This document shows, one piece after another, positions 17,252 through 27,677 of a stretch of DNA of 64,000 nucleotides. This DNA is from Bog-473 sp963791995 (GTDB lineage: Bacteria > Actinomycetota > Acidimicrobiia > Acidimicrobiales > RAAP-2), in the NCBI GenBank assembly GCA_963791995.1, contig CAWBUQ010000003.1, forward strand, positions 144,332-208,331. The letters are read 5' to 3'. Numbering within the stretch: position 1 is the stretch's first letter; each line of letters begins with the position of its first letter. The notes beneath the pieces are model-generated. The model ran no database searches, had not been told where the DNA came from, and saw nothing but the letters and a program-made list of their open reading frames with translations. A program made the translations under genes and the position numbers.

Positions 17252-20200
17252 ATGCCGATTCGCGCCCCCCGCGTCTTCACGATTGCCCCCGGCGTCCCCT
17301 TCCTGCCGGCGCTGAGCCGCGCCCTCCTCGATGGCGCGCTGATCGAGGGCTTTCCCGGCGCCGACGGGCCGCTGGCGCTGGCCGACGCCACGATCTACGT
17401 GCCGACCCAGCGGGCCGCCGCGGCGCTGGCCGAGGCGCTGGTTGCGGCGAGCGGGCGCGCGAGCCTGATCCTGCCGCGCATCGCGCCGCTCGGCGCGTTC
17501 GAGCCGGACGAACCCGCGTCCTTCGCCGAAAACGCGGCGGACGAGGCGCCGCGTCCCGGGCCGCCGCCCGCCGTCGGCGCCCTCACCCGTCGGCACATGC
17601 TGGCGACGCTTGTGCGCCGATGGGGTCAGGCCCTGCGCGGCGCGATCCGCGGCGCGGACGCGAACGGCCTCGCCTTCGACCCCCGCGAGCCGGCGCTGGT
17701 CGCCGCGACTCCGGCGGAAGCCTATGCGCTCGCCGGCGACCTTGCGGCGCTGATCGACGACATGATCATCGACAAGGTCGATCCGAAGGCGCTCGACACG
17801 CTGGCGCCCCAGAGCTACGACCGCTACTGGGGGATCACCCTCGACTTCCTGAAAATCGCCTTCGCCGCCTGGCCGGACTGGCTGGCGGAGCAGGGCCTTC
17901 TCGATCGCGCGGCCCGTGTCGCGGCCTTGGTCGAAGCCGAGGTCGCAGGGCTCGCCTCGGGCGCCCGCGGGGGGCCCATCATCGTCGCCGGCTCGACCGG
18001 CGCCAACCGCGCCACTGCGCGGCTCATCGCCGCCGTCGCCAGGGCCGATGAGGGCGCGGTCGTCCTGCCCGGCCTCGACGTCCATCTCGACGAGCGCACT
18101 TGGGAGATGATCGGGGCGCGCGACGGCGACGCGCAGGGACTGGCCGGCCACCCCCAGGCCCTGCTTCATCGGCTGATCGGGCTCATCGGCGTGGCCCGCG
18201 ACGAGGTGCGTCCGCTCGGGGCGCCGACCAGGGCGCTTTCAGCGCGCGCCGCGCTGGTCAGCGAAGCGCTCCGCCCGGCCGAATTCGACCGACGCGTGGC
18301 GCGACCGCAACGGAGCGCTCGCTCCCGCCGCCGTCGCCGAGGCGCTCGCGGACGTGACGGTGATCGCGGCCGACCACGAGACCGAGGAGGCGCTGGCGCT
18401 GGCCATCGCGATGCGCGAGGTTTTGGAGACGCCAGGCAAGACCGCGGCGCTCGTCACGCCAGATCCGTCGATCGCCCGCCGGGTGTCGGCGGAGCTCGCG
18501 CGCTGGGGCGTCGCGGTCGAGGATTCAGCCGGACGCGCGCTCGGCGAGACCGAGGCTGGCGTCCTGGCGCGCCTCGTTTTGCAGGCGGCCCTCGAATTCC
18601 GGCCACTCGCGGTCCAGGCGCTGATCGCCCACCCCGCGGCGCGCTTCGGCCGCGGCCGCGCCGAGAAGGACGCGGCGGCGCGGGCGCTCGAGATCGGCGT
18701 CTTCCGCGCTGCGCCGATCGCGACGCTCGACGATCTCGACGCCGTGTTCGAGGCGGCGCGGGCCGCAGCAGCAGATGGCCACGCCCATCCCGCCGTGCGC
18801 TCGATCGGCGAAACGAAGCGCGCCGCGGGCGAGCGCCTCGCGTGCGACTGCGCGGCGGCGCTCGGCCCTTTGCGCGCGCTCAAACCCTCGACGCCCCTCG
18901 GCGGCTGGCTCGACGCCCATCGCGCAGCGCTCGCCGTCGTGCTCGCGGCGCCCGACGGCGACCGCACCGCGCCGCACGGACTCGCGGCGCTCGACGCCTT
19001 GCTCGAAGAGTGGCGCGCGGCGGCCGGGGACGGCTTTCCCTGCGCGCTCGGCCAGTACGTTCGGCTCGTCGACCACGCGCTTGCGCGCGTGCGCGCCCCG
19101 CTCGCGCCGGGCGGCCATCCGCGGCTTCAGATCCTCGGCCTGCTCGAAGCGCGCCTGCTCGCCTTCGACCGCGTGCTGATCGCCGGCCTCGACGAAAAGG
19201 TGTGGCCGCCGTCGGTCGACACCGACGCGTTGCTCAACCGGCCGATGCGCGCAGAGCTCGGACTATCGCCGCCCGAGCGGCGGATCGGCCAGACGGCGCA
19301 CGACTTCGCCGCAGCGCTCGGCGCGCGCGAGGCGATTCTGAGCCGCGCCAGGAAACGCGCCGGCGAGCCAACCGTCGCCTCGCGTCTCCTGCAGCGCCTA
19401 GCGGCCGCCGCCGGCGCCCCGGCGACCAAGGCAGCCGAGCGGCGCGGCGAAACCTATCTCGCCTGGGCGCGCGCGCTCGACCAGCCGGAAGAGGTTGTTC
19501 CAGTCGAGCCGCCGGCGCCGAAGCCGCCAGTCGAAAAGCGGCCGCGCTCGCTCAGCGTTACGCGGATCGAGACCTTGCGCCGTGACCCTTACGCAATCTA
19601 CGCCGAGCGGATCCTGAAGCTCGGCGTCCTTCCGCCGGTCGAGCGCACGCTCGGGCCCCGTGAGGCGGGCGAGGCCTGGCATGGGGCGCTGGAGGATTTC
19701 GCCAAGGCCTTCCCGGCCGGGGCGTTGCCGGCGGAAGCGCGTGCGGCGCTGGTCGGTTTCGCACGCACCCGCTTCGCCGCGCTCCTGAGAGACCCGGCCT
19801 TCTCGGGTCTCGACTGGCCGAATATCGAGAAGGCGATCGACTTCGTCATCCGGTTCGAGAACGAAAGCCGCTGCGCCATCGAGCGGATCTACGTCGAACG
19901 CCAGGGCGCGCTCGAATTCGCGCTCCGCGACGGCGAGCCGTTCACGCTCACGGCGCGCGCCGACCGGATCGACCGGCTCGGCGAAGGCGGGGCGCGGCTC
20001 ATCGACTATAAAAGCGGAACGCCGCCAAGCATAAAGGAGGTGACGATCGGCCTTGCGCCGCAACTGACGCTCGAGGCCGCGATTCTGGCCGAAGGCGGCT
20101 TCGCCGACCTTGGACCGATGCTGCCTCAGCAGGCGCTCTATCTCAAGCTCGGCGGTCCCGACGGCGGCAAGGCGCGCGATGCGGCCGACAAAGGCGAACC

Positions 20201-20399
20201 TCTCGCCAAGCTCGCCGCCCGCCACCTCGCGGACCTCAAGGTCCTGCTCAACCAGTTCGCCGATCCCAACACGCCCTACCTATCGCGCCCGATGCCGAAA
20301 TTCGCCAGCCGCTTCGCCGACTACGACCATCTGGCGCGGGTCAAGGAATGGTCGCTCGCCGGCGGCGCAGGCGAAGCGCTGGCGGGGGACGGGGCATGA
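17252..20399 (+). CDS. addB: AddB, double-strand-break repair helicase-nuclease subunit (one frameshift)
   Basis: Partner of AddA in the RecBCD-like enzyme that resects DNA ends for recombination. It starts at ATG 17252 after AAAAGGG and reads MPIRAPRVFTIAPGVPFLP, typical of alphaproteobacterial AddB. The C-terminal RecB-like nuclease has the motif LIDYKSGTPP (about residue 918). Rejoined length is about 1049 residues. An extra base near 18288 (GAATTCGACC for an expected GAATTCACC) shifts the frame; across it the protein reads PAEFTDAWRDRNGALAP. The stop overlaps the addA start by ATGA. Confidence 0.93.
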
Positions 20400-23300
20400 G
20401 CCGCCGCCTCGACATCCCGGAATCGCTCAGGCGCCACCAGGCGCTCGCCTCGGACCCGAACGCGTCGGCCTGGGTCTCCGCCAACGCCGGCAGCGGCAAG
20501 ACGCATGTGCTGACCCAACGCGTGCTGCGCCTGATGCTCGATGGCGCCAAGCCGGCGCAGATCCTCGGCCTGACCTTCACCAAGGCCGCCGCGGCCAACA
20601 TGGCCGGCCGCATCTTCACGACGCTCGCCGAGTGGACGAGCCTCGACGACGAGGCGCTGACCGCGAAGATCGTCGAGACCGGCGCGGCGCGGCCAGGGAC
20701 GCCGGCGCTCGCCTTCGCCCGACAATTGTTCGCCCGGGCGATCGAAACCCCCGGCGGCCTCAAGATCCAGACCCTGCACGCCTTCTGCGAGCGGCTGTTG
20801 CAGCTCTTTCCGTTCGAGGCCAACGTTCCGGCGCATTTCCAGGTCGTCGACGAGCGCGAGGCGGCGGCGCTGATGATCGAGGCGCGCAACGACGCAATCG
20901 CGGCGCTCGAAGCGGGGCTCGAGGGCAAGGCGGCGCTCGACCTTGTCGCGCGCGAGGCTGGCGTGTTCGGTTTCGGTAAGCTGCTCGAGGAGTTGCTGGA
21001 TTTCGCAGAGACGTTCAGGGCCTACGGCGGCGCCGCGGCCTATGGCGAGGCGCTGCGCGACCGACTTGGCCTCGCCGGGAACGAAACGGCCGCTGGCGTC
21101 GAGGCCGAGATGCTGGGCGGCGACATCGGGCACAGGCGCCGATTGTCGTGGGCGCACGGGCTCGCCGCCGGCAAGGACAGGGACAGGCAGCTCGCGGCCG
21201 CGCTTCATGCGGCGGACGCCCACATTGAACGGTCGGAAAGGGTCCAGGCGCTGCTTGGCGCCTTCTTCATCAAGGACGGCGAAGGCGATCCCCGCGGCGG
21301 GGAGAAGGGTCATCTCACCTGCAAAGAGCTGCGCGACAAGCTCCCGGAGCTGGAAGGCGACCTCAAGTGCGAGCAAGCGCGTCTCGAAGGCTTGCGCGAG
21401 AAGCGCCGCGCCGCCCGGACGCTGGAACGCAGCGTCGCCTTGTTCGCTGTCGCGGTCACGATCCTCAAGGCCTTCGCCGCTGCCAAGGCCGGACGCAGCG
21501 CGCTCGACTTTACCGACCAGATTGCCCGCGCGCTCGCGCTGGTGACGCAGTCGGGCGCCGCCTGGGTGATGCAGAAGCTCGACTATGGCCTCGACCATCT
21601 GCTGATCGACGAGGCGCAGGACAATTCGGCCGAGCAGTGGCGCATTGTCAAAGCGCTGACCGAGGAGTTCTTCGCCGGAGAGGGCGCGCGACCGCGCAAT
21701 CGCACCGTGTTCGCGGTCGGGGACGAGAAACAGTCGATCTTCTCCTTCCAGGGCGCGGCGCCCAAGCTTTTCGGCGAGATGCGGCGCAGTTTTGAGCGGC
21801 GCTGCCGCGAGGCGCAAAAGCCGTTCGAGCGCGTGCCGCTCAACTTCTCGTTCCGCTCGGCGCCCGCCATTCTGGCGGCGGTCGACATGACGTTCGCCAC
21901 CGAGGCGGCGCGGACCGGCCTTCTCGACGAGGACGAGCCGCCGCCCATGCACGAGGCGATCCGGAAGACCCTCAAGGGCGTGGTCGAAATCTGGCCGACG
22001 GTCGAAGCCGAGAAGCCGGCCGACCCCGACGACTGGCGGATGCCGCTCGACGAACCGGCGGCCCACGCGCCCGCCGTGATCCTCGCTGGCCGGATCGCCG
22101 AGCAGATCGCGCGTTGGACCGCGGCCGGTTCGCGCGAGCGGGTCGTGGACGCAAAAACGGACGCCCCTCGCTCGATCCGCGCCGGCGACGTCATGATCCT
22201 GGTCAGGCGACGCAACGCCTTCTTCGAGGCGATGATCCGGGCCCTGAAGATGCGCGGCGTCAAGGTCGCCGGCGCCGACCGGCTCAAGCTCAGGGATCAT
22301 ATCGCGGTCATGGACCTGATCGCCGCGGGCCATGCGGCGCTGACGCGGGACGACGACCTGACGCTCGCCTGCGTCCTCAAGTCGCCTTTGATGGGCCTCG
22401 GCGAGAACGCGCTCTATGCGCTGGCCGCGGACCGTCCAGCCTCGCTCGCCGCCTCGCTCGCCGCCTCGGAGGAGCCGCAGGCGCAGGCCGCCCGGCGCCG
22501 CCTCGAGGTCTGGCGCGACCGCGCGGAGCGCCTCGGGCCCTACGCCTTCTACGCCCGCCTTGTCGGCGAGGACGGCGGACGCAAGGCGCTGATCGCCCGG
22601 CTCGGCAACGACGCCGCCGAGCCGATCGACGAGTTCCTCGCCCTGGCGCTGGCCCACGAGCGGAGCGAAGCGCCGTCGCTGACCCGCTTCCTGGCCGAGG
22701 TCGAGGAGGACGAAGCGGAGATCAAGCGCGACCTCGAGGCGGAAAGCGACGGCGTGCGGGTGCTGACCGTCCACGCGAGCAAGGGCCTCGAGGCGCCGAT
22801 CGTGTTCCTCCCCGACACGGCCGTAGCGCCGGGCGGCCAGCACGACCCCAAGCTCATGCCTCTTTCGCCGCAGCGCGCGGACGGGCCGCCGTTGTTCGCG
22901 TGGAGCCGCAAGACGGCGGAAGACTGCGTCGCGGTCGCCGAGGCGCGCGAGGCGCGGCGACGGGCGGAAGCGGGCGAGCACCGGAGGCTGCTCTATGTCG
23001 CGATGACCCGTGCGGCGGAGCGCCTCGTCGTCGCCGGATACGAGACCCTGAAGCGTCGTCCCGAGGGCTGCTGGTACGATCTCGTCGCCGAAGGCTTGAA
23101 GGATTTGGCGTTCGAGGCGCCGGCGTTCTGGGACGAGCGCGCGGTCGTCCAGCGCTATGGCGAGGCGCTCGTCGCGGACGGAGGCGGAGGCGGCCCGGCG
23201 GCGGAGGCCCTGTCCCTGCCGGGCTGGCTGACGGCCCGGGCCGCGCCGGAGCCAGCGGTCGCCCAGCTGCGCCCCTCCGAGGCGCTCGCGGCGCGCGACG

Positions 23301-23821
23301 GCGCCGCTGGACGTCGCCTCGAGGGCGTTCTGGCGCACGCCCTGTTGCAGCTTTTGCCCGCCGTCGAGCCGGCCAGGCGCGCGGAGGCGGCGCGAGCGTA
23401 CCTGAGCGCACATGCCTCGGCGCTACCGGCTGAAGTACGGCCAGAGTTAGTGGATAAGGTTCTCGCGGTGCTCGGTTCGCCCGAGCTGCAGCCCCTGTTC
23501 GGCCCGGGTTCGCGCGGGGAGGCGCCGTTTGCGGGCGCCCTGACGCGGCCAGGGCGGCCGGACCTGCCGCTCGCCGGCCGCCTCGACCGGCTCGCGGTCA
23601 CCGAAGCTTCCGTTTTCATTGCCGATTTCAAGCTCGGCCCCGCTCCCGCCCGGCCCCGGGCCGCGCATGTCGCCCAGTTGGCCCTCTACCGCGCCGCGCT
23701 CGAGCCGATCTATCCGACCCGCCGAATCGTGGCGGCGCTGGTTTATCTCGACGGACCGACGATAAAACAATTATCGCAAGCCGACCTGGACGCCGCGCTC
23801 AAGGAACTGGTAACTCTTTGA
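20396..23821 (+). CDS. addA: AddA, ATP-dependent helicase/exonuclease subunit
   Basis: UvrD-like superfamily 1 helicase with a C-terminal nuclease; the 3'-5' motor of AddAB. Intact at 1141 residues. Walker A is NAGSGKTHVLTQR (about 30), Walker B LLIDEAQDNS (about 403), motif III/IV region AVGDEKQSIFSFQGA, motif V VRVLTVHASKGLEAPIV and motif VI LLYVAMTRAAERLVV (about 866). The nuclease motif reads FIADFKLG (about 1076), with D-x-K kept. Translationally coupled to addB. Unlike many genes here it has no frameshift over 3.4 kb. Confidence 0.96.
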   Translation: MSRRLDIPESLRRHQALASDPNASAWVSANAGSGKTHVLTQRVLRLMLDGAKPAQILGLTFTKAAAANMAGRIFTTLAEWTSLDDEALTAKIVETGAARPGTPALAFARQLFARAIETPGGLKIQTLHAFCERLLQLFPFEANVPAHFQVVDEREAAALMIEARNDAIAALEAGLEGKAALDLVAREAGVFGFGKLLEELLDFAETFRAYGGAAAYGEALRDRLGLAGNETAAGVEAEMLGGDIGHRRRLSWAHGLAAGKDRDRQLAAALHAADAHIERSERVQALLGAFFIKDGEGDPRGGEKGHLTCKELRDKLPELEGDLKCEQARLEGLREKRRAARTLERSVALFAVAVTILKAFAAAKAGRSALDFTDQIARALALVTQSGAAWVMQKLDYGLDHLLIDEAQDNSAEQWRIVKALTEEFFAGEGARPRNRTVFAVGDEKQSIFSFQGAAPKLFGEMRRSFERRCREAQKPFERVPLNFSFRSAPAILAAVDMTFATEAARTGLLDEDEPPPMHEAIRKTLKGVVEIWPTVEAEKPADPDDWRMPLDEPAAHAPAVILAGRIAEQIARWTAAGSRERVVDAKTDAPRSIRAGDVMILVRRRNAFFEAMIRALKMRGVKVAGADRLKLRDHIAVMDLIAAGHAALTRDDDLTLACVLKSPLMGLGENALYALAADRPASLAASLAASEEPQAQAARRRLEVWRDRAERLGPYAFYARLVGEDGGRKALIARLGNDAAEPIDEFLALALAHERSEAPSLTRFLAEVEEDEAEIKRDLEAESDGVRVLTVHASKGLEAPIVFLPDTAVAPGGQHDPKLMPLSPQRADGPPLFAWSRKTAEDCVAVAEAREARRRAEAGEHRRLLYVAMTRAAERLVVAGYETLKRRPEGCWYDLVAEGLKDLAFEAPAFWDERAVVQRYGEALVADGGGGGPAAEALSLPGWLTARAAPEPAVAQLRPSEALAARDGAAGRRLEGVLAHALLQLLPAVEPARRAEAARAYLSAHASALPAEVRPELVDKVLAVLGSPELQPLFGPGSRGEAPFAGALTRPGRPDLPLAGRLDRLAVTEASVFIADFKLGPAPARPRAAHVAQLALYRAALEPIYPTRRIVAALVYLDGPTIKQLSQADLDAALKELVTL

Positions 23822-23968
23822 TAACTATAGTTCTCCGATTCGCGCCTTCGGCGCCACAGTCAAGCGGAAATATGGCGCGCCATGATGAGGTCGCAATTCG
23901 ACGGCAGGTTCCGCGCCCGATGACGAGCGGAACGTCAAGGCGGACGCCCGAAGCATGAGGGCTGGGTC

Positions 23969-25274
23969 ATGAAACGCGTGCGGCTGAAAAAGCGCCCGCG
24001 CCAGATCGCGCATGCGCGCGCCGTAGCCCTCGCGCTGTCCGCGGCCGTGGCCGCGAGCGCCGCCTCGTCCGTGGGCGCGCACGCCGCCGGCGCGCTGGTG
24101 CGCTACGACCATCCCGTCTATCACAACGGCAAGCGGGTCCTCTGGCATGGCGCCTGGCGCGGCGGCGCAGGGCGCCATTTCTACGCCCGCTCCGCGCCCC
24201 CGGCGAAGGCCGAGACGGCGCCTCCGGTCGCGGCGACCGGCGCTGCGGTTGCGGCCGGAACGGCGGTCGCCGCGACGGCGGCGCTGAAGCCTTTCTCCAT
24301 CCTCGCCGATCCGGGCGATCTCGTCGCCAGCCACATGGCGCGCGATGTCGTCCAGGTCGTCACCGACCAGGGCGCGCAAGGCCGGGCGATCGTCGGTTCG
24401 ACCGCGCCGACCGGCGTGCTGAAAGTCATGCGGGCGGACATGGCGGACTTCGCCATCGTCACCCGGGATTCGCTCGAGGTCAGCGTCAAATACCAGCCCG
24501 ACTGGGGGAAGCGCGTTCCGCTCGTCGCGCCGCTCGCGCCGGAAACCGTCGAGATCGTTGCGTCGAAGGACGTCAAGTCGCCCGGCGACCTCAATGGCAA
24601 GTCGGTCAGTTTCGGCGACCCCGACGGTACGACTGGGATCACCGCAAAGCTCCTGTTCCAGCGCCTCGGCGTGACGGTCGATCCGATCTACGAGCCGCTG
24701 ACGGACGCGCTCGCAGCGCTGGCGGCCGGCAAGCGCGACGCCGTCGTGGTGTTGGGCGGCCGGGAGGCGCATGCGCTCGATGGCTTTGGCGACGACGGGC
24801 GCTTTCATCTCGTCGCCATCCCCTGGTCGCAGCAACTCGGGCAGACCTATGCGCCGGCGCGCGTGGCCGCCTCCGACCGGCCGAATCTGGTCAGAGGCTA
24901 ACGATTCGATCGAGACGGTGGCCGAACCGATGGCGCTCGTCGCGCTCGACGCCCCGGCGGGCACTGCGCGCGCCGAGGCGCTCGGCCGCGTGGCCCGGAT
25001 CTTTTTCGACCATTACGATTCGATCCTGGCGGACGGTCGCGACGGGCGCTGGCGCGACGTCAATCTCGCCGCGGGCCTCACGGTGGCGAACGGCGAGTGG
25101 CCGAGGCTTGCCGCGGCGCAAGCATGGATCGACGATCACAAGACCTCGGACGACGCCTCGCTCGACGCGTTTCGCGCCGCAGCGAAGACGGCCGAGGCCG
25201 ACGGCGGTCCGAAACCCGACGATTCCGACCGGCTCTACGACAGCCTGACGCGCTGGCGAAGCCTGATGCAATAA
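23969..25274 (+). CDS. TAXI-family TRAP transporter solute-binding protein (one frameshift)
   Basis: A periplasmic binding protein of the TAXI type, about 434 residues. A long basic N-terminus leads to a signal-like stretch ending GAHAAG. The binding fold follows (FSILADPGDLVASHMARDVV, STAPTGVLKVMRADMADFAIV, SPGDLNGKSVSFGDPDGTTG). An extra base near 24895 (AGAGGCTAAC) breaks it; across it the protein reads RPNLVRANDSIETVAEP. No membrane subunit of a TRAP transporter is nearby, so the partner is elsewhere or it has another role. It is followed by a gene whose ribosome site overlaps its stop. Confidence 0.8.
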
Positions 25275-25286
25275 AGGAGGACCACC

Positions 25287-25841
25287 CTGCCCTACGCATG
25301 GAAATTCGGCGCCGGCCTGATCGCGGGGTGCTGCGTCGCACTGCTGGTGATCGCATTCTGGCCGCGCATCGAGCCGTCGAGCGCCTCGCTCAAGGCGGAG
25401 GTCGAGCAACCGGTCTTCGTGAGCCAGACGATCGCCGCCCCTGCGCCGCCGAAGGCGCCGACCGTCACGGCCCACGGCATCGCCAAGGAGGCGATCGACA
25501 AGCTCGCGCACGCGCTCCGCGGACAAAGCCTCGACACGACGCCGATCGCCTCGATCACCATCCCGATCGACGACGCGCGGCGCCTGTGCGCCGAGGGCCT
25601 GATCGCCTTCGCCAAGGGCGACATCGCCTCGGCCCGCGCCTTCCTCAAGCGGGCGGCCGAAGGGGGCGACCCCCGAGCTTTGATGGCGCTCGGCGACACT
25701 TACGACCCGACGACGCTCGCCCATCTCGGCGCGCTCGGCATGAAGGGCGACGAGGGCGTGGCGCGCAGCTATTATTCGCGCGCGCTCGCCGCCGGCGTCG
25801 GCGGCGCCCGGGAGCGGATTGCGGCGCTCGCATCCAAGTAG
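25287..25841 (+). CDS. Membrane-anchored Sel1-like protein, probable CTG start
   Basis: About 184 residues with one N-terminal helix (FGAGLIAGCCVALLVIAFW) and a C-terminal Sel1/TPR-like region (AEGLIAFAKGDIASARAFLKRAAEGG...DPRALMALGDTYD). The frame opens after the TAA of the upstream gene (25272-25274). A perfect AAAGGAGG (25273-25280) sits six bases before CTG 25287, and no ATG or GTG lies at that distance, so I propose CTG as start, or a single-base error in an ATG. Probably co-transcribed with the TAXI gene and possibly a periplasmic scaffold. Function unknown. Confidence 0.65.
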   Translation: MPYAWKFGAGLIAGCCVALLVIAFWPRIEPSSASLKAEVEQPVFVSQTIAAPAPPKAPTVTAHGIAKEAIDKLAHALRGQSLDTTPIASITIPIDDARRLCAEGLIAFAKGDIASARAFLKRAAEGGDPRALMALGDTYDPTTLAHLGALGMKGDEGVARSYYSRALAAGVGGARERIAALASK

Positions 25842-26756
25842 GCCGGCCTGAGCCGACGCGGCGCGGCGCTTGCAGCGTGAGCTGGGCGAATCGCCCGCCA
25901 AGCGGATGTCGTCCCAACGCGCACTCTTCGCCGACTGTCGCCAACTCGAGGGGTTGCGGGGCGCAAGGAGTGATGTCCCAAACTCCGCGCGGCTGACTTC
26001 GGGGCGACATGGCGCAGGGCCGAGTCGCCGGCCTGCGCCGCGGCTTGCGGCTTCTGGCTGGACCGAACGGGTCGGGCTATTGCCGAGCCCGTTTTGAGCC
26101 TTTTCAAGCACTTGGAGCGACTTTTCCGGGCGGACGCAACTGGCAAGCGGGCACCCTACGGCCAGCGCCCCGCCACCATACCACGGATCGAGTCCGCTGA
26201 TTGCATGGTCCCGCTCCCCCGCGCTGACGCGCAGGGGAGGAAAGGCGCTTTCCCGCGCCTCGTCCTGAGAAGCGGCGCCGTAGGCGACGCAACTCGAAGC
26301 GCGCTCCGGCGTGAGCCGATGGCCACGCCCGCTGGATCGGTGTTGGAGACGCGTGGCTTCGCATCGCTCCACGAAACGAGGGGGTTATTTAAGCGGTTCC
26401 TACGCAACATCCGATGTCCGCGCCCGGCGGCGATGGCGGTTCGCCCGCCGGTTTTGACGTCATGAGCAACCTTACCTTCGATTGCCTCGAATGTACACTG
26501 TTTGTTCTCTCTACGCGTTCGCGCCGAGCGTCACCGCCGCCGGCAAAGTTTTGGCGCCGAAAGCGCCCTGGCGCGCAACCTGGACTCAATCGATGCGGCG
26601 CGCCCGAAACCGGCGGAAGAGGATGAGGAAGCCCGTGAATTCGTATCGGTCGAACGGGGAGGTCATTCGCCCGAACGGCGAATTCATCGGCGTCGGCGTC
26701 GTCGTCTCGGCTGCCGGGCCAGTCCCGAGAATTGTGAACAGGAGACAAGCCCTCCC
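25842..26756. other. Intergenic with a 50-bp-repeat relative
   Basis: No supportable gene in 0.9 kb. Near 26090-26134 the minus strand carries a relative of the 50-bp repeat of 12.5-13 kb (CGCCCGGAAAAGTCGC... encoding RPEKSLQVLEK). The region 26400-26520 is slightly AT-richer. ORFs on both strands look like shadows. Confidence 0.45.
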
Positions 26757-26785
26757 TTGACAAAAATACGACAAATGAATGCAAT
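26757..26785 (+). promoter_or_regulatory. Possible sigma-70-type promoter
   Basis: TTGACA at 26757-26762, a 17-base spacer, then TGCAAT at 26780-26785 (four of six matches to TATAAT), 27 bases before the start of the alpha/beta hydrolase gene. Spacing and position are good; the call is by eye. Confidence 0.4.
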
Positions 26786-26812
26786 GTCGTCAAAACATCG
26801 AGGAAACGTCAT

Positions 26813-27659
26813 ATGACCGCTGGTCACTACGCACCCCTTCCGCCTGAACCCGCTCCCGGGCTCCTGCTGCGCATGTTGGAGGCGCGCGCGCTGTGGGAGC
26901 ACTACGCGACCGTCGCGATGTGGCCGCTGTGGAGCATCGCCCCGAGGGGCGACGGGCATCCAGTGCTCGTCCTGCCAGGACTGACGGCGGGGGACGCCAG
27001 CACGGCGGTGATGCGGAGCTTCCTCAAGTCGCGCGGATTTTCCCCCTCGGGCTGGGGGCAAGGGCTCAACCTGGGGCTGAAGGAGGGCGTGATCGAGCGG
27101 GCGCATGAGCGGATGCGCGAATTGTGGCTCGAGCACGGCCGCGCCGTGAGTCTCGTCGGCTGGAGCCTCGGCGGTCTCTACGCCCGGGAGCTCGCCAAGC
27201 ACTCGCCCGAGATGGTGCGGCTCTGCATCACGCTCGGCTCGCCCTTCACCGGCCACCCGCGTGAGACCAACGCGTGGCGGATCTACGAATTGGCCAGCGG
27301 CCACCGCGTCGACTGGCACGATTTTACCCTGCCGCTGCGTTGGGCGCCCCCGGTTCCGACGACCTCGATCTGGAGCCCGACCGACGGAATCGTGGCTTGG
27401 CGGTGCAGTCTCGAGCCCCGGCAGACGCTTGCGGAGAACATCGTCGTCGAATTCGAGCCATCTCGGGCTCGGGGCGCATCCGGCCGCCCTTTACGCGATC
27501 GCCGACCGGCTGGCCCAGCCGGAAGGACATTGGGAGCCCTTCCACCGCGAAGGATGGCGGCGCCTCGTCTATTGCGATCCGGAGGCGTACCTGGCCCGTC
27601 GTCAGAAGAAGATCGACGCGCACGCCGCCTCGACCGCCCGGATTGCGGCGGCCGAGTAG
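26813..27659 (+). CDS. Alpha/beta hydrolase (one frameshift)
   Basis: A hydrolase of about 282 residues resembling lipase/triacylglycerol-lipase-like proteins. The conserved strand HPVLVLPGLTAGDAS (oxyanion region) and nucleophile elbow VGWSLGGLYAR are seen; the acid/base residues are expected near SIWSPTDGIVAWR and in EFSHLGLGAHPAAL. An extra base near 27457 (GAATTCGAGCC) shifts the frame before that last motif. Ribosome site GAGGAAACG precedes ATG 26813. It is convergent with the acyl-CoA ligase operon, and closely resembles the hydrolase at 29435-30211, so both may act on lipids. Confidence 0.78.
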
Positions 27660-27677
27660 TGGGCGGCGACCGCCCCC

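Noticed and set aside
15542..19585. 1347-codon plus-strand ORF
   Set aside because: Only the part after 17252 is AddB; the earlier part is the antisense shadow of cobD and out-of-frame cobC.
20321..23413. 1030-codon minus-strand ORF
   Set aside because: Antisense shadow of addA caused by high GC at third positions; no motif, Arg/Gly-biased.
24891..26372. 493-codon minus-strand ORF
   Set aside because: Shadow of the TAXI and Sel1-like genes joined to intergenic sequence.
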